Assembly: GCA_041484845.1 (NCBI GenBank)
Contig: JBGPIK010000275.1
Location: 1 to 9,290 of the forward strand
Direction of reading: 5' to 3'
DNA: 9,290 bases
DNA from: JBGPIK01 sp041484845
Lineage (GTDB): Bacteria > Desulfobacterota > Binatia > UBA9968
The notes under the pieces are model-generated. The model searched no databases, was not told the origin of the DNA, and was given only the letters and a program-made list of their open reading frames with translations. Position 1 is the stretch's first letter. The number at the start of each line of letters is the position of its first letter. The position numbers and the translations under genes were made by a program. This document shows positions 1-6,369 of this stretch, piece after piece.

Positions 1-222
1 ACGCGGATAGATAACTTGACGCAAGCGGCTTCGTCGTTCCTCCTTCGCGCTTTTAGATTTTAGCTTGGGATTGTTTGGGATCTCTAAGACCCGATCGATG
101 GTCGCGCGAGTCTGATCCGTGGGAACCCCCGCATGGAGACCAGTTGGAAAAAGAAGGCAAACCATCACAGCTAACCAGCTGAGCGTGAACGCTATGGATC
201 TCAATTTCATCACGAGAGGCAT
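1..222 (-). CDS. MlaC/Ttg2D-like periplasmic lipid-binding protein, N-terminal part (runs off left edge)
   Basis: The frame stays open from an ATG at 222 to the window edge, giving 74 residues with the C-terminal part missing. Residues 1-31 look like a signal peptide: K6 and R8, then a hydrophobic run IAFTLSWLAVMVCLLF, and a likely cut after LHA (residue 31). The next stretch, TDQTRATIDRVLEI followed by a lysine-rich segment, KEERR and LRQVI, matches the first helices of the MlaC/Ttg2D family. Those proteins carry phospholipids through the periplasm for the Mla ABC transporter. The gene starts 9 nt after the universal stress protein stop on the same strand, so the two are probably co-transcribed. 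I see no mla ABC genes inside the window; they could lie further left. No clear Shine-Dalgarno precedes the ATG at 222, and the in-frame ATG at 210 is an equally possible start. The family call rests on the N-terminus only. Confidence 0.65.
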   Translation of the reverse strand, partial: MPLVMKLRSIAFTLSWLAVMVCLLFPTGLHAGVPTDQTRATIDRVLEIPNNPKLKSKSAKEERRSRLRQVIYPR

Positions 223-231
223 TTTGTCTGT

Positions 232-1134
232 TCACGGCAGTTCAAATTGAAACGCCTCCGGTCTAATTGTGAGTACAGAGCAGGACGCCGTGCGCACCAC
301 CTTTTCGGCCACGCTGCCCAGGAGCATATGTGGCAAGCCGCTCCTACCGTGCGTGCCTATCACGATCATGTCCGCTTGGATATTCTCCGCTTGGCGTACA
401 ATGGCGGTAGCGGCTTGACCTTCTCCAGTGCTTTTTTCCCAGTCGACTTTCTCCAAGGGCAACCCGGAGAGGAAAGCTTCCCACTCGGGCTCAATCTCTT
501 GGGGCGAAGGCGGTGGAATCGGCACGGACACGCCCAACTCATGTGCATATGCGATAGTATGTGAAAAATACAAGTCCAAAACATGAAAGAAAACGACACG
601 GGCAGAAAAGCTCTTCGCTAGCATGAGCGCCTCCTCAGCGGCGTTTCTAGCGCAAGAGGAGAAATCGGTCGGGACTAAGAGGATTTTGGCCTCGGAACTC
701 AGGGGCCTTTTCGCCACCATTACGGGTACTTGGGCCTTGCGCACGATTCGCTCGCTTGTACTGCCGAGAAAAGGGTCTCCCGTCTCGGACGCACCGCCGA
801 CCACGATTAGATCTGCCAGCCAAGCCCTTGCGGTAATGATGAGCTCAACAAATGGTTTGCCGCTGCGCACCTCGTATTGCACTTGCAGGCCGCCGAGCTC
901 CGGGCCTGCCAGTAACGCTTTCAGTCTTGCTCTGGTTTTTTGCGCGATCTCCTCTAGGGTGTATGGAGAAGTGAGCGGATGCGACATCCTCTGATAAGCG
1001 TCGAGCGGCTCTACCACATGCACCAGTCGAAGTGCAGCGCCACACCGATTGGCAAGCGCCACTGCCGATCCTACGGCTACTTCTCCGGCCGTTCCCTGCG
1101 CATGACCAACAATAATCCTTTTTAGTTGTCTCAT
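232..1134 (-). CDS. Tandem-domain universal stress protein (UspA family), 300 aa
   Basis: This is a cytoplasmic two-domain Usp. Domain 1 spans about residues 3-143 (opening KRIIVGHAQG) and domain 2 about 149-292 (opening KILLVPTDFS). Domain 2 keeps the ATP-binding signature G-x2-G-x9-G-S exactly: G260, G263, G273, S274 within GTHGRSGLPHMLLGS. In domain 1 the matching stretch (VGGASETGDPFLGST) has lost the second glycine and has a shorter spacer, so nucleotide binding there is doubtful. The open frame reaches back to 1422, but the start at 1134 is preferred: it has GAGGGG at 1141-1146 with a 6-nt gap, it begins directly at the first Usp beta strand, and the extra 96 codons look non-coding and run through a palindromic repeat. 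Usp proteins are induced under starvation, hypoxia or oxidative stress; the exact role of this one cannot be read from the sequence. The MlaC-like gene follows at once. PEP synthase is divergent. Confidence 0.92.
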   Translation of the reverse strand: MRQLKRIIVGHAQGTAGEVAVGSAVALANRCGAALRLVHVVEPLDAYQRMSHPLTSPYTLEEIAQKTRARLKALLAGPELGGLQVQYEVRSGKPFVELIITARAWLADLIVVGGASETGDPFLGSTSERIVRKAQVPVMVAKRPLSSEAKILLVPTDFSSCARNAAEEALMLAKSFSARVVFFHVLDLYFSHTIAYAHELGVSVPIPPPSPQEIEPEWEAFLSGLPLEKVDWEKSTGEGQAATAIVRQAENIQADMIVIGTHGRSGLPHMLLGSVAEKVVRTASCSVLTIRPEAFQFELP

Positions 1135-1235
1135 ACGAATCCCCTCTTGGATCGATTTCCTCACTGACCTTGAAGGAGACGCTGTCGCCGGTGTAATCAA
1201 CTGGAGCGACAGACTCTGTGAAACCTCTATAGGAT

Positions 1236-1316
1236 CCCTTCGACCGTGCTCAGGGCCAACGGTTAAGTAGTTGATTTTTGTATCCTCGCTTCCGTTCGTG
1301 GTGAGCTTAGTCGAAC
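1236..1316. repeat. REP-like inverted pair upstream of usp
   Basis: Two copies of a TTCGAC-N3-GCTCA element face each other: TTCGAC-CGT-GCTCA at 1239-1252 and, on the other strand, TTCGAC-TAA-GCTCA (seen here as TGAGC-TTA-GTCGAA at 1302-1315). Additional complementary bases (AACGG at 1258-1262 with CCGTT at 1292-1296) extend the pairing, leaving a loop of about 29 nt. The left arm continues GGG after GCTCA and the right arm continues CCACGA, so the two arms are distinguishable. A relative lies at 4387-4423. It falls in the untranslated leader of the usp gene if transcription starts further upstream. The arrangement resembles bacterial REP/BIME elements; mobilisation by a RAYT-type transposase is a guess, since none is in the window. 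Confidence 0.75.
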
Positions 1317-1409
1317 CATGAACGAAGTTTTCACACAGTCTGGCGATGGAGCCAACGCAATCTAACTGGCAGCCACGACACCACCGACTAACGCGATCCC
1401 TGCATAAAA

Positions 1410-1427
1410 GAGCAAGAAGCATACCCC
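1410..1427 (-). promoter_or_regulatory. Weak candidate sigma-54 promoter for usp
   Basis: Reading the minus strand, GG (1425-1424), ten bases, GC (1413-1412) gives the obligatory GG-N10-GC spacing of a -24/-12 promoter. The -12 box TTGCT is a perfect match. The -24 box reads GGGTATG instead of TGGCACG, keeping the GG but losing most other positions. Transcription would begin near 1400, giving a leader of about 265 nt that contains the REP-like pair. It is reported because two much better examples occur in the same window; alone it would not stand out. Confidence 0.25.
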
Positions 1428-1843
1428 CACCGCTGACCGGAAATAGAGCTTATGATCTCCAGAAAGATCGCGACAGAGCGTCAGCACCCGCCAACAGCAA
1501 TAAGTGAACTTAAGCGTTTTGCGTTTCAGTGAGCGTTATTCTTTCCAGAACTGCGAAGATTCAACTCGAATGTTCACCACAAATGATAACCGCAGCTTCC
1601 GCTCGGCGTTGAGATGATCCCCGTGTGTTTATTTTTCCTTCCATATCGCAATGTTCGCTCGGGTACTGAAATTGCACACTGTAAAGATCTAATTCTATTG
1701 GTGCTTAGAAACACAAAAGCTCTGCCGAGGACAAGAAACAATGACGACTACGCCCTCCTACAAGCTCACCGGCAGAAGGACGACGCGCAATACCAGCGAG
1801 GCCTGAGGCACTACAAGAACTCTGACCGCAAAGGAATGAACGC
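1428..1843. other. Divergent intergenic region between usp and PEP synthase
   Basis: About 415 bases hold no gene I can defend, and promoters for both flanking genes are expected here. A plus-strand frame of 77 codons (1614-1847) ends in a 4-base ATGA overlap with the PEP synthase start. However, it has only a weak Shine-Dalgarno, an unconvincing protein sequence and no recognisable family. A second tiny frame, 1741-1806, encodes 21 residues beginning MTTTPSYKL. A possible housekeeping promoter (TTGCAC at 1672-1677 with TCTATT at 1694-1699, 16-nt gap) is too weak to list by itself. I see no FNR-type TTGAT-N4-ATCAA box. Confidence 0.5.
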
Positions 1844-4285
1844 ATGAAAGCCACGACTGAGCGACAAGCTTATATTCGGTGGTTTGAAGAGATCGGGATC
1901 AACGACATTTCGCTCGTGGGCGGCAAGAACGCCTCCCTGGGAGAAATGATTCGGGAGCTCGCGTCCCAGGGAATCAAAGTTCCCGACGGCTTTGCCATCA
2001 CCGCCGAAGCTTACTGGTACCTTGTGCGTGCTTGCAAAATCGAGCGGCGCATCAAGGAGATCCTTTCCGACCTCGATACCCGCGACGCGGCAAACCTTCA
2101 ACAAAGAGGCAGCGCGGTTCGCCATGCCATTATGGCGGCAGCGCTCCCAGAAGACCTCCAGCATTCGATTGTGAGCGCCTACCGCGAGCTGAGCCAAGGA
2201 GCGGATGGACCGGTTGATGTCGCAGTCCGGAGCAGCGCCACTGCGGAGGATTTGCCGGATGCGAGCTTTGCCGGTCAGCAGGAGACCTATCTCAACGTCC
2301 AGGGAGATGCGGCCCTCTTGGAAAGCTGCAAGCGCTGCTTTGCTTCTCTCTTTACTGACCGGGCAATCTCCTATCGGCAGGACAAGGGATTTGACCACTT
2401 AAAGATCGCGCTATCGATTGGAGTTCAACGCATGGTCCGATCCGATCTCGCGTCGTCGGGGGTCATGTTTTCCATCGACACCGAAACCGGCTCTCAGGAC
2501 GTCGTGCTGATCAACGCGGCTTTTGGACTCGGCGAGAATGTGGTCCAAGGTTCAATCAATCCCGACGAGTATTTTGTCTTCAAGCCCACGCTCAAGCGGG
2601 GCTTTCGGCCGATTCTGCAAAAACGCTTAGGTAGCAAAGAGTTTAAACTTGTCTACGACATCGGTGGCAGTAAGATGGTGAAAAACATACCGGTCCCGCC
2701 CGACGACCGGTCTCGTTTCGCCATCACCGATGACGAGATCCTGTCTCTTGCTCGATGGGCCTGCCTGATCGAAGACCATTACAGCAAAAAGCGGGGCCAA
2801 TACACGCCGATGGACATGGAATGGGCTAAGGACGGACACACGGGAGAACTCTTCATTCTCCAGGCACGCCCTGAGACGGTTCAGTCACAGAAATCGCTGG
2901 AGATGGTGGAGGTTTATCAGCTGAAAGAAAAGGGACCGGCGCTAGTGCGCGGCCGCAGCGTGGGTGAAAAGATCGCTCACGGGCCTGTGCGCGTAGTCAA
3001 AAGCGCGCACAATCTCAACGAAGTTCAGAAGGGGGATGTATTGGTCACCGACAAGACCGATCCCGACTGGGAGCCGACCATGAAGAAGGCGGCCGCGATT
3101 GTCACGAACCGCGGCGGCCGGACCTGCCATGCTGCCATCGTGAGCCGCGAGCTTGGACTGCCGGCAATCGTGGGCACAGAAAATGCCACCGAGGTGCTCA
3201 AGGACGGCCAGGCCGTCACGGTTTCCTGTGCCGAGGGAGAAACGGGATTCGTTTACCAGGGTTTGCTAAAATTTGAGGTGCAACAAATCAAACTTCACGA
3301 TCTCTCTCGCCCTCACACCAAGGTGATGATGAACGTGGGCAATCCGGAAGAGGCCTTTCGCCTCTCCTTTATGCCCAACGATGGTGTTGGTTTGGCGCGG
3401 GAAGAATTTATTATTTCGAACTACATCAAAGTTCATCCCCTCGCTCTCCTTGACTTCAACCGTCTTGAAGACCCTGCCCTGCGCGAGCGAATCGCTCAGC
3501 TCACGGTCGGCTATGAGGACAAACCGCAATTCTTCGTCGATAAGCTGGCGCAAGGTGTGGCCATGATCGGCGCGGCCTTTTATCCAAAGGACGTCATCGT
3601 TCGATTGAGCGATTTCAAGACTAACGAATACGCCAATCTCTTAGGGGGCAAAGCTTACGAACCGGTCGAGGAGAATCCGATGATCGGATTCCGCGGCGCC
3701 TCGCGCTACTATGACCCGCGCTATCAAGCGGGCTTCGCGCTGGAATGCCGCGCGATGAAAAAAGTGCGCGACGACATGGGGTTAAGCAATGTTAAGCTCA
3801 TGATCCCCTTCTGCCGCACCGTTGAGGAGGGCCGGCGGGTGCTCCAGGAGATGGAAAAACACGGATTAAAGCGCGGCGTCAACGAATTGGAGGTCTATGT
3901 CATGTGCGAGATTCCGAGCAACGTGATTCTCGCAAATGAATTCGCCGAGATCTTTGACGGCTTCTCCATCGGCTCCAACGATTTGACCCAGCTCGTGTTA
4001 GGAGTCGATCGCGACTCGGAAATCGTCGCGCACGTTTTCGATGAGCGCAACCCGGCAGTGAAAACCATGATTGCGAGCGTGATCCGCGCCGCTCAGAACA
4101 AAGGGAGAAAGATCGGCATCTGCGGACAGGCTCCCAGCGATTATCCTGATTTTGCCGCTTTTCTGGTCGAGCTTGGCATAGACAGCATCTCGCTCAATCC
4201 GGACGCGGTCCTAAAAACAACACTGAAGATCCTCGGGATGGAGGCCGCGGCCGCGCCACGGGCTGCTGTAGCGTCAGGAGGGTAA
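1844..4285 (+). CDS. ppsA: Phosphoenolpyruvate synthase (pyruvate, water dikinase), 813 aa
   Basis: The enzyme converts pyruvate and ATP to PEP, AMP and phosphate, and feeds gluconeogenesis in the cytoplasm. All three domains are present. The N-terminal ATP-binding domain (about 1-350) has LVGGKNASLGEM at 24-35, the VRSSATAEDLPDASFAGQQE stretch at 128-147 and QARPETV at 340-346. The phosphohistidine swivel domain (about 380-470) carries GGRTCHAAIVSRELGLPA with the phosphorylated H429. The PEP/pyruvate-binding barrel (about 490-800) has FRGASRY at 616-622, GFSIGSNDLTQLVLGVDRDS at 706-725 and GICGQAPSDYPDF at 758-770 with catalytic C760. Its length is slightly above the usual 790 or so, owing to a short Ala-rich tail. 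The start is supported by AAGGA at 1831-1835 with an 8-nt gap. The IPSN and GSNDLTQ signatures favour PEP synthase over pyruvate phosphate dikinase. It is divergent from usp, and a strong stem-loop lies 20 nt after its stop. Confidence 0.97.
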   Translation: MKATTERQAYIRWFEEIGINDISLVGGKNASLGEMIRELASQGIKVPDGFAITAEAYWYLVRACKIERRIKEILSDLDTRDAANLQQRGSAVRHAIMAAALPEDLQHSIVSAYRELSQGADGPVDVAVRSSATAEDLPDASFAGQQETYLNVQGDAALLESCKRCFASLFTDRAISYRQDKGFDHLKIALSIGVQRMVRSDLASSGVMFSIDTETGSQDVVLINAAFGLGENVVQGSINPDEYFVFKPTLKRGFRPILQKRLGSKEFKLVYDIGGSKMVKNIPVPPDDRSRFAITDDEILSLARWACLIEDHYSKKRGQYTPMDMEWAKDGHTGELFILQARPETVQSQKSLEMVEVYQLKEKGPALVRGRSVGEKIAHGPVRVVKSAHNLNEVQKGDVLVTDKTDPDWEPTMKKAAAIVTNRGGRTCHAAIVSRELGLPAIVGTENATEVLKDGQAVTVSCAEGETGFVYQGLLKFEVQQIKLHDLSRPHTKVMMNVGNPEEAFRLSFMPNDGVGLAREEFIISNYIKVHPLALLDFNRLEDPALRERIAQLTVGYEDKPQFFVDKLAQGVAMIGAAFYPKDVIVRLSDFKTNEYANLLGGKAYEPVEENPMIGFRGASRYYDPRYQAGFALECRAMKKVRDDMGLSNVKLMIPFCRTVEEGRRVLQEMEKHGLKRGVNELEVYVMCEIPSNVILANEFAEIFDGFSIGSNDLTQLVLGVDRDSEIVAHVFDERNPAVKTMIASVIRAAQNKGRKIGICGQAPSDYPDFAAFLVELGIDSISLNPDAVLKTTLKILGMEAAAAPRAAVASGG

Positions 4286-4304
4286 TCGCAGACAAGATTG
4301 AATA

Positions 4305-4326
4305 ACCCCGCAGCAAGCTGCGGGGT
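4305..4326 (+). repeat. GC-rich stem-loop after ppsA, possible terminator
   Basis: A perfect 9-bp stem (ACCCCGCAG at 4305-4313 with CTGCGGGGT at 4318-4326) closes a CAAG tetraloop 20 nt after the ppsA stop. No run of T follows, so it is not a classical intrinsic terminator. It may protect the 3' end of the mRNA or be a small repeat: a degraded copy of the same core (GCAGCAAGCTG) occurs at 4511-4521. Confidence 0.7.
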
Positions 4327-4384
4327 ATCAGAACTCGGAGATGAGATTTGACTTAAAGGCATCACCCCCGAATGTTTTTATCGT

Positions 4385-4425
4385 GGTTCGACTGTGCTCA
4401 CCACGACCCTGAGCCACGTCGAATG
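4385..4425. repeat. REP-like palindrome, compact copy
   Basis: TTCGAC (4387-4392) pairs with GTCGAA (4418-4423) and GCTCA (4396-4400) with TGAGC (4410-4414). They are separated by a symmetric 3-nt internal loop, with a 9-nt apical loop. The left arm (GCTCACCACGA flavour) matches the right arm of the pair at 1236-1316 over about 22 bases with two differences. The right arm, read on the minus strand, is the GCTCAGGG flavour. Both arm types therefore occur at both loci, but here in the opposite order and much closer together. Confidence 0.75.
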
Positions 4426-4453
4426 GGTCGGGGGTCCAGTTCCGAACCCGCCT

Positions 4454-4484
4454 GGATTCCCGCTTAAAGCATGCGGGAATGACG
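4454..4484. repeat. Inverted repeat ATTCCCGC...GCGGGAAT
   Basis: ATTCCCGC (4456-4463) and GCGGGAAT (4473-4480) form a perfect 8-bp inverted repeat around a 9-nt spacer, flanked by GG on the left and GACGG on the right. The shape and the ATTCCC/GGGAAT core resemble the dRS3-type small repeats of Neisseria and similar dispersed elements in other proteobacteria. Only one copy lies in the window, so its repetitive nature is inferred from that resemblance. Confidence 0.6.
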
Positions 4485-4510
4485 GACTTCGTATAGGCAA
4501 TTTACTTAAC

Positions 4511-4530
4511 GCAGCAAGCTGAGGGGAATC
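4511..4530 (+). repeat. Degraded second copy of the post-ppsA stem-loop
   Basis: GCAGCAAGCTG-AGGGG-AATC repeats the core of the element at 4305-4326 (GCAGCAAGCTG-CGGGG-TATC), but the left CCCC arm is lost (TTAAC in its place), so the hairpin is mostly destroyed. Two related sequences within about 200 nt suggest a small repeat family rather than a dedicated ppsA terminator. Confidence 0.5.
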
Positions 4531-4574
4531 GTACCCGTAGAGATTGAAACCAACGTCGAGCTAACCACGGTAAC

Positions 4575-5597
4575 ATGGAAAAAAAGCATTTCCCCAGATT
4601 TCCCGTCGGTAAGCTTCCGATCCGAACTCTGGAGGACCTTCTCAAGCGCAACAAAATCAAGGACCCGCGAGTCATCGTCGGCCCGGGCATTGGCGAAGAT
4701 GCCGCGGTCATCGATACAGGCGGCCCGCGCTACCTGATCGCTAAGACTGATCCCATTACGTTTACCGCCGATCAAATCGGCTGGTACGCAGTCCACATCA
4801 ACGCCAACGATATTGCAACCATGGGCGCGCGGCCATTGTGGTACCTCGCTACGTTGCTGCTACCTGAGGATCTTACGACCCGGGAACTCGCCGAAAAAAT
4901 TTTTCAGGACACAATGAAAGCCTGCAAAAGCATCGGCGTGAGCCTCATCGGTGGGCACACTGAGATCACCTCCGGCCTGAGCCGCCCCATCGTCGTGGGG
5001 CAAATGCTCGGCGAGGTAGAAAAGCACAGACTCGTGCGCACGAACGGAGCAAGGCCTGGGGATGCGATCATCTTAACCAAGGGGCTTGCCATTGAAGGAA
5101 CCGCTGTGATCGCGCGTGAACGCGTGGATGAAATGATGCAAATTTTCGGCGAGCAAACGCTCACGCGCTGCCGAAACTTTATGTATGATCCCGGTCTTAG
5201 CGTGATTAAGGAAGCTCTTGTAGCGTCAGAGCATGCGAGTGTCCATGCGATGCACGATCCAACTGAAGGCGGACTGGCTACCGCTCTTCACGAAGTTGCC
5301 TGGGCTGCCAACGTAGGTTTGCTGATTCAGGCCGATATCGTACCGGTTTTTCCTGAAACCCAGGCGATCTGCAATCACTACCATCTCAATCCGCTGGGTC
5401 TTATCGCTTCCGGCGCATTGCTCATCATCTTGCAGGCGAACGAGGCGGAGAAGGTTTTGACGGGCCTTCGATCACAAGGAATCGCAGCCACGGTCATCGG
5501 CGAGGTAACGGACAAAAGCAAAGGGATAAAGCTTTTAACCGCAGACGGAGTCGTTGACCTGCCGCTCTACGAACAAGATGAGCTGACCAAGATCTAA
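4575..5597 (+). CDS. HypE-like / AIR synthase (PurM) superfamily ATP-binding protein, 340 aa
   Basis: This superfamily (HypE, SelD, ThiL, PurM, PurL) uses ATP to activate a carbonyl, carboxylate or similar group. The N-terminal half has the acidic nucleotide/metal loop GIGEDAAVI at 38-46, KTDPITF at 57-63 and the long motif HINANDIATMGARPLWYL at 74-91. GGHTEITSG follows at 126-134. The C-terminal half has HDPTEGGLATALHEVA at 227-242, closest to the HypE form of this motif. The protein ends in DELTKI, so the C-terminal cysteine that HypE carries its carbamoyl/cyano group on is absent. No other hyp or hydrogenase gene is nearby. The Cys/Sec-lysine head of selenophosphate synthetase is also missing. 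I therefore call it a HypE-like paralogue with unknown substrate. An in-frame TGA at 4545-4547 limits the start to this ATG, although its Shine-Dalgarno is weak. The DNA-ligase remnant begins 13 nt after the stop. Confidence 0.85.
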   Translation: MEKKHFPRFPVGKLPIRTLEDLLKRNKIKDPRVIVGPGIGEDAAVIDTGGPRYLIAKTDPITFTADQIGWYAVHINANDIATMGARPLWYLATLLLPEDLTTRELAEKIFQDTMKACKSIGVSLIGGHTEITSGLSRPIVVGQMLGEVEKHRLVRTNGARPGDAIILTKGLAIEGTAVIARERVDEMMQIFGEQTLTRCRNFMYDPGLSVIKEALVASEHASVHAMHDPTEGGLATALHEVAWAANVGLLIQADIVPVFPETQAICNHYHLNPLGLIASGALLIILQANEAEKVLTGLRSQGIAATVIGEVTDKSKGIKLLTADGVVDLPLYEQDELTKI

Positions 5598-5610
5598 TCA
5601 AAAGCGTCCT

Positions 5611-5760
5611 ATGAATTCGGCAAACCTGTTTTCATCAGATCTGAGTCAACTCTCGCGTAGTATAGCAAAGGATTACATCGACAAATTGCGCCGCGAGATC
5701 CGGCATCATGACTACCTCTATTATGTAAAGGACAGGCCGGAGGGCGCCACACGTAATTAG
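5611..5760 (+). pseudogene. Truncated N-terminus of NAD-dependent DNA ligase LigA (49 codons)
   Basis: An ATG frame of 49 codons ends at TAG 5758-5760. Residues 26-44, LRREIRHHDYLYYVKDRPE, match the start of the LigA Ia domain, whose E. coli form reads LRTTLRHHEYLYHVMDAPE. Ia binds the NMN half of NAD. The similarity stops after PE: the next conserved residues of the family (the D-A-E-Y-D segment that contacts NMN) are replaced by GATRN and a stop. No continuation of LigA is visible in any frame downstream. The adenylation, OB, zinc, HhH and BRCT parts are all absent. No good Shine-Dalgarno precedes the ATG, though it lies only 13 nt after the preceding gene and could be translated. It is most simply a recombination remnant; a retained NMN-binding micropeptide is possible but unsupported. 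Confidence 0.8.
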
Positions 5761-5773
5761 AATGGGGAATCTG

Positions 5774-5789
5774 TGGCACGGGGATTGCT
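5774..5789 (+). promoter_or_regulatory. Sigma-54 (-24/-12) promoter of hsp20
   Basis: TGGCACGGGGATTGCT matches the RpoN consensus TGGCACG-R-N3-TTGC-W at every defined position. Only the pyrimidine that often precedes the first T is missing. GG (5775-5776) and GC (5787-5788) are exactly ten bases apart. Transcription would start near 5800, leaving a leader of about 22-28 nt that contains the AAGGAG ribosome site at 5813-5818, which fits the hsp20 start well. Sigma-54 promoters need an AAA+ enhancer-binding protein; I could not identify its upstream site in 5600-5770. Confidence 0.88.
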
Positions 5790-5827
5790 CCTATGAGTGT
5801 AAAATTTCATTCAAGGAGAATATGGCG

Positions 5828-6319
5828 ATGGCAACACCGGAAAAGGAGGCGAAAGGCCTGGTCCCATTGCGGCCAATTGCCGAGATGACTCGTTGGGATG
5901 AAGAATTGCGGCGGATGTTCGGGGATTTCTTCGCGGGAACGTTACGTCCTTTCTTGGATGGGCATCGACGAAGGCCGTTTAGGTTTGGCGCATCCACGCC
6001 AGACATAGATCTCTACGAGGAGAAGAACGAGGTCATAGTGAAAGCCGAGCTTCCCGGTATGGACAAAGATAGTATTCAGATCAAATTTAGCGATCATCAC
6101 CTCTCCATAAAAGGAGAAAAGAAACGGGACAAGGGACTGAAAGAAGAGAACTACTATTTTTCGGAATGCTCTTATGGGCCGTTCTTGCGCGTTTTGGATC
6201 TGCCAAGTGATGCTCAAGTAGAGAAAGCTCGGACAACGTTCAAAAACGGTATCCTGGAGATCCGCCTGCCTAAGGCCGAGGAGATCAAGAGAAAAACGAT
6301 AAAGATAAATGTAGAATAA
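5828..6319 (+). CDS. Small heat-shock protein, Hsp20/alpha-crystallin family, 163 aa
   Basis: This is an ATP-independent holdase chaperone that keeps unfolding proteins soluble in the cytoplasm. The variable N-terminal arm (about 1-57) includes TRWDEELRRMFGDFF, a common Hsp20 opening. The alpha-crystallin domain runs from PDIDLYEE (58-65) to the end and contains VKAELPGMDKDSIQI at 71-85, YGPFLRVLDLP at 116-126 and the hallmark GILEIRLPKA at 141-150. The tail carries IKI (158-160), the I-x-I motif that docks neighbouring subunits. AAGGAG at 5813-5818 lies 9 nt before the ATG at 5828 and only 3 nt before the in-frame ATG at 5822, so 5828 is preferred, while 5822 would add two residues. It is headed by a sigma-54 promoter, and the Sm-like gene follows after 50 nt, probably on the same transcript. 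Confidence 0.95.
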   Translation: MATPEKEAKGLVPLRPIAEMTRWDEELRRMFGDFFAGTLRPFLDGHRRRPFRFGASTPDIDLYEEKNEVIVKAELPGMDKDSIQIKFSDHHLSIKGEKKRDKGLKEENYYFSECSYGPFLRVLDLPSDAQVEKARTTFKNGILEIRLPKAEEIKRKTIKINVE

Positions 6320-6369
6320 GCCGGCACAGATATCGACGCGGCTGTGGATAAAATCAAGGGAGAACGAGC

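Noticed and set aside
1135..1422. 96-codon N-terminal extension of the universal stress protein
   Set aside because: The ribosome site at 1141-1146 and the Usp fold both begin at 1134, and the extension is read through a palindromic repeat.
1811..2398. 195-codon minus-strand frame
   Set aside because: It lies antisense to the conserved ATP-binding domain of PEP synthase and has no recognisable family; a coding shadow.
4305..4326. Classical rho-independent terminator after ppsA
   Set aside because: The stem is strong but no T-run follows, and a decayed copy nearby points to a repeat element.
4575..5597. Selenophosphate synthetase (SelD) or thiamine-phosphate kinase (ThiL)
   Set aside because: The SelD Cys/Sec-lysine head is absent, and the HDPTEGGLATALHEVA motif is of the HypE kind rather than the ThiL kind.
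5762..5827. Longer Hsp20 start at 5762
   Set aside because: It would lie upstream of the sigma-54 transcript start and the ribosome site at 5813-5818.
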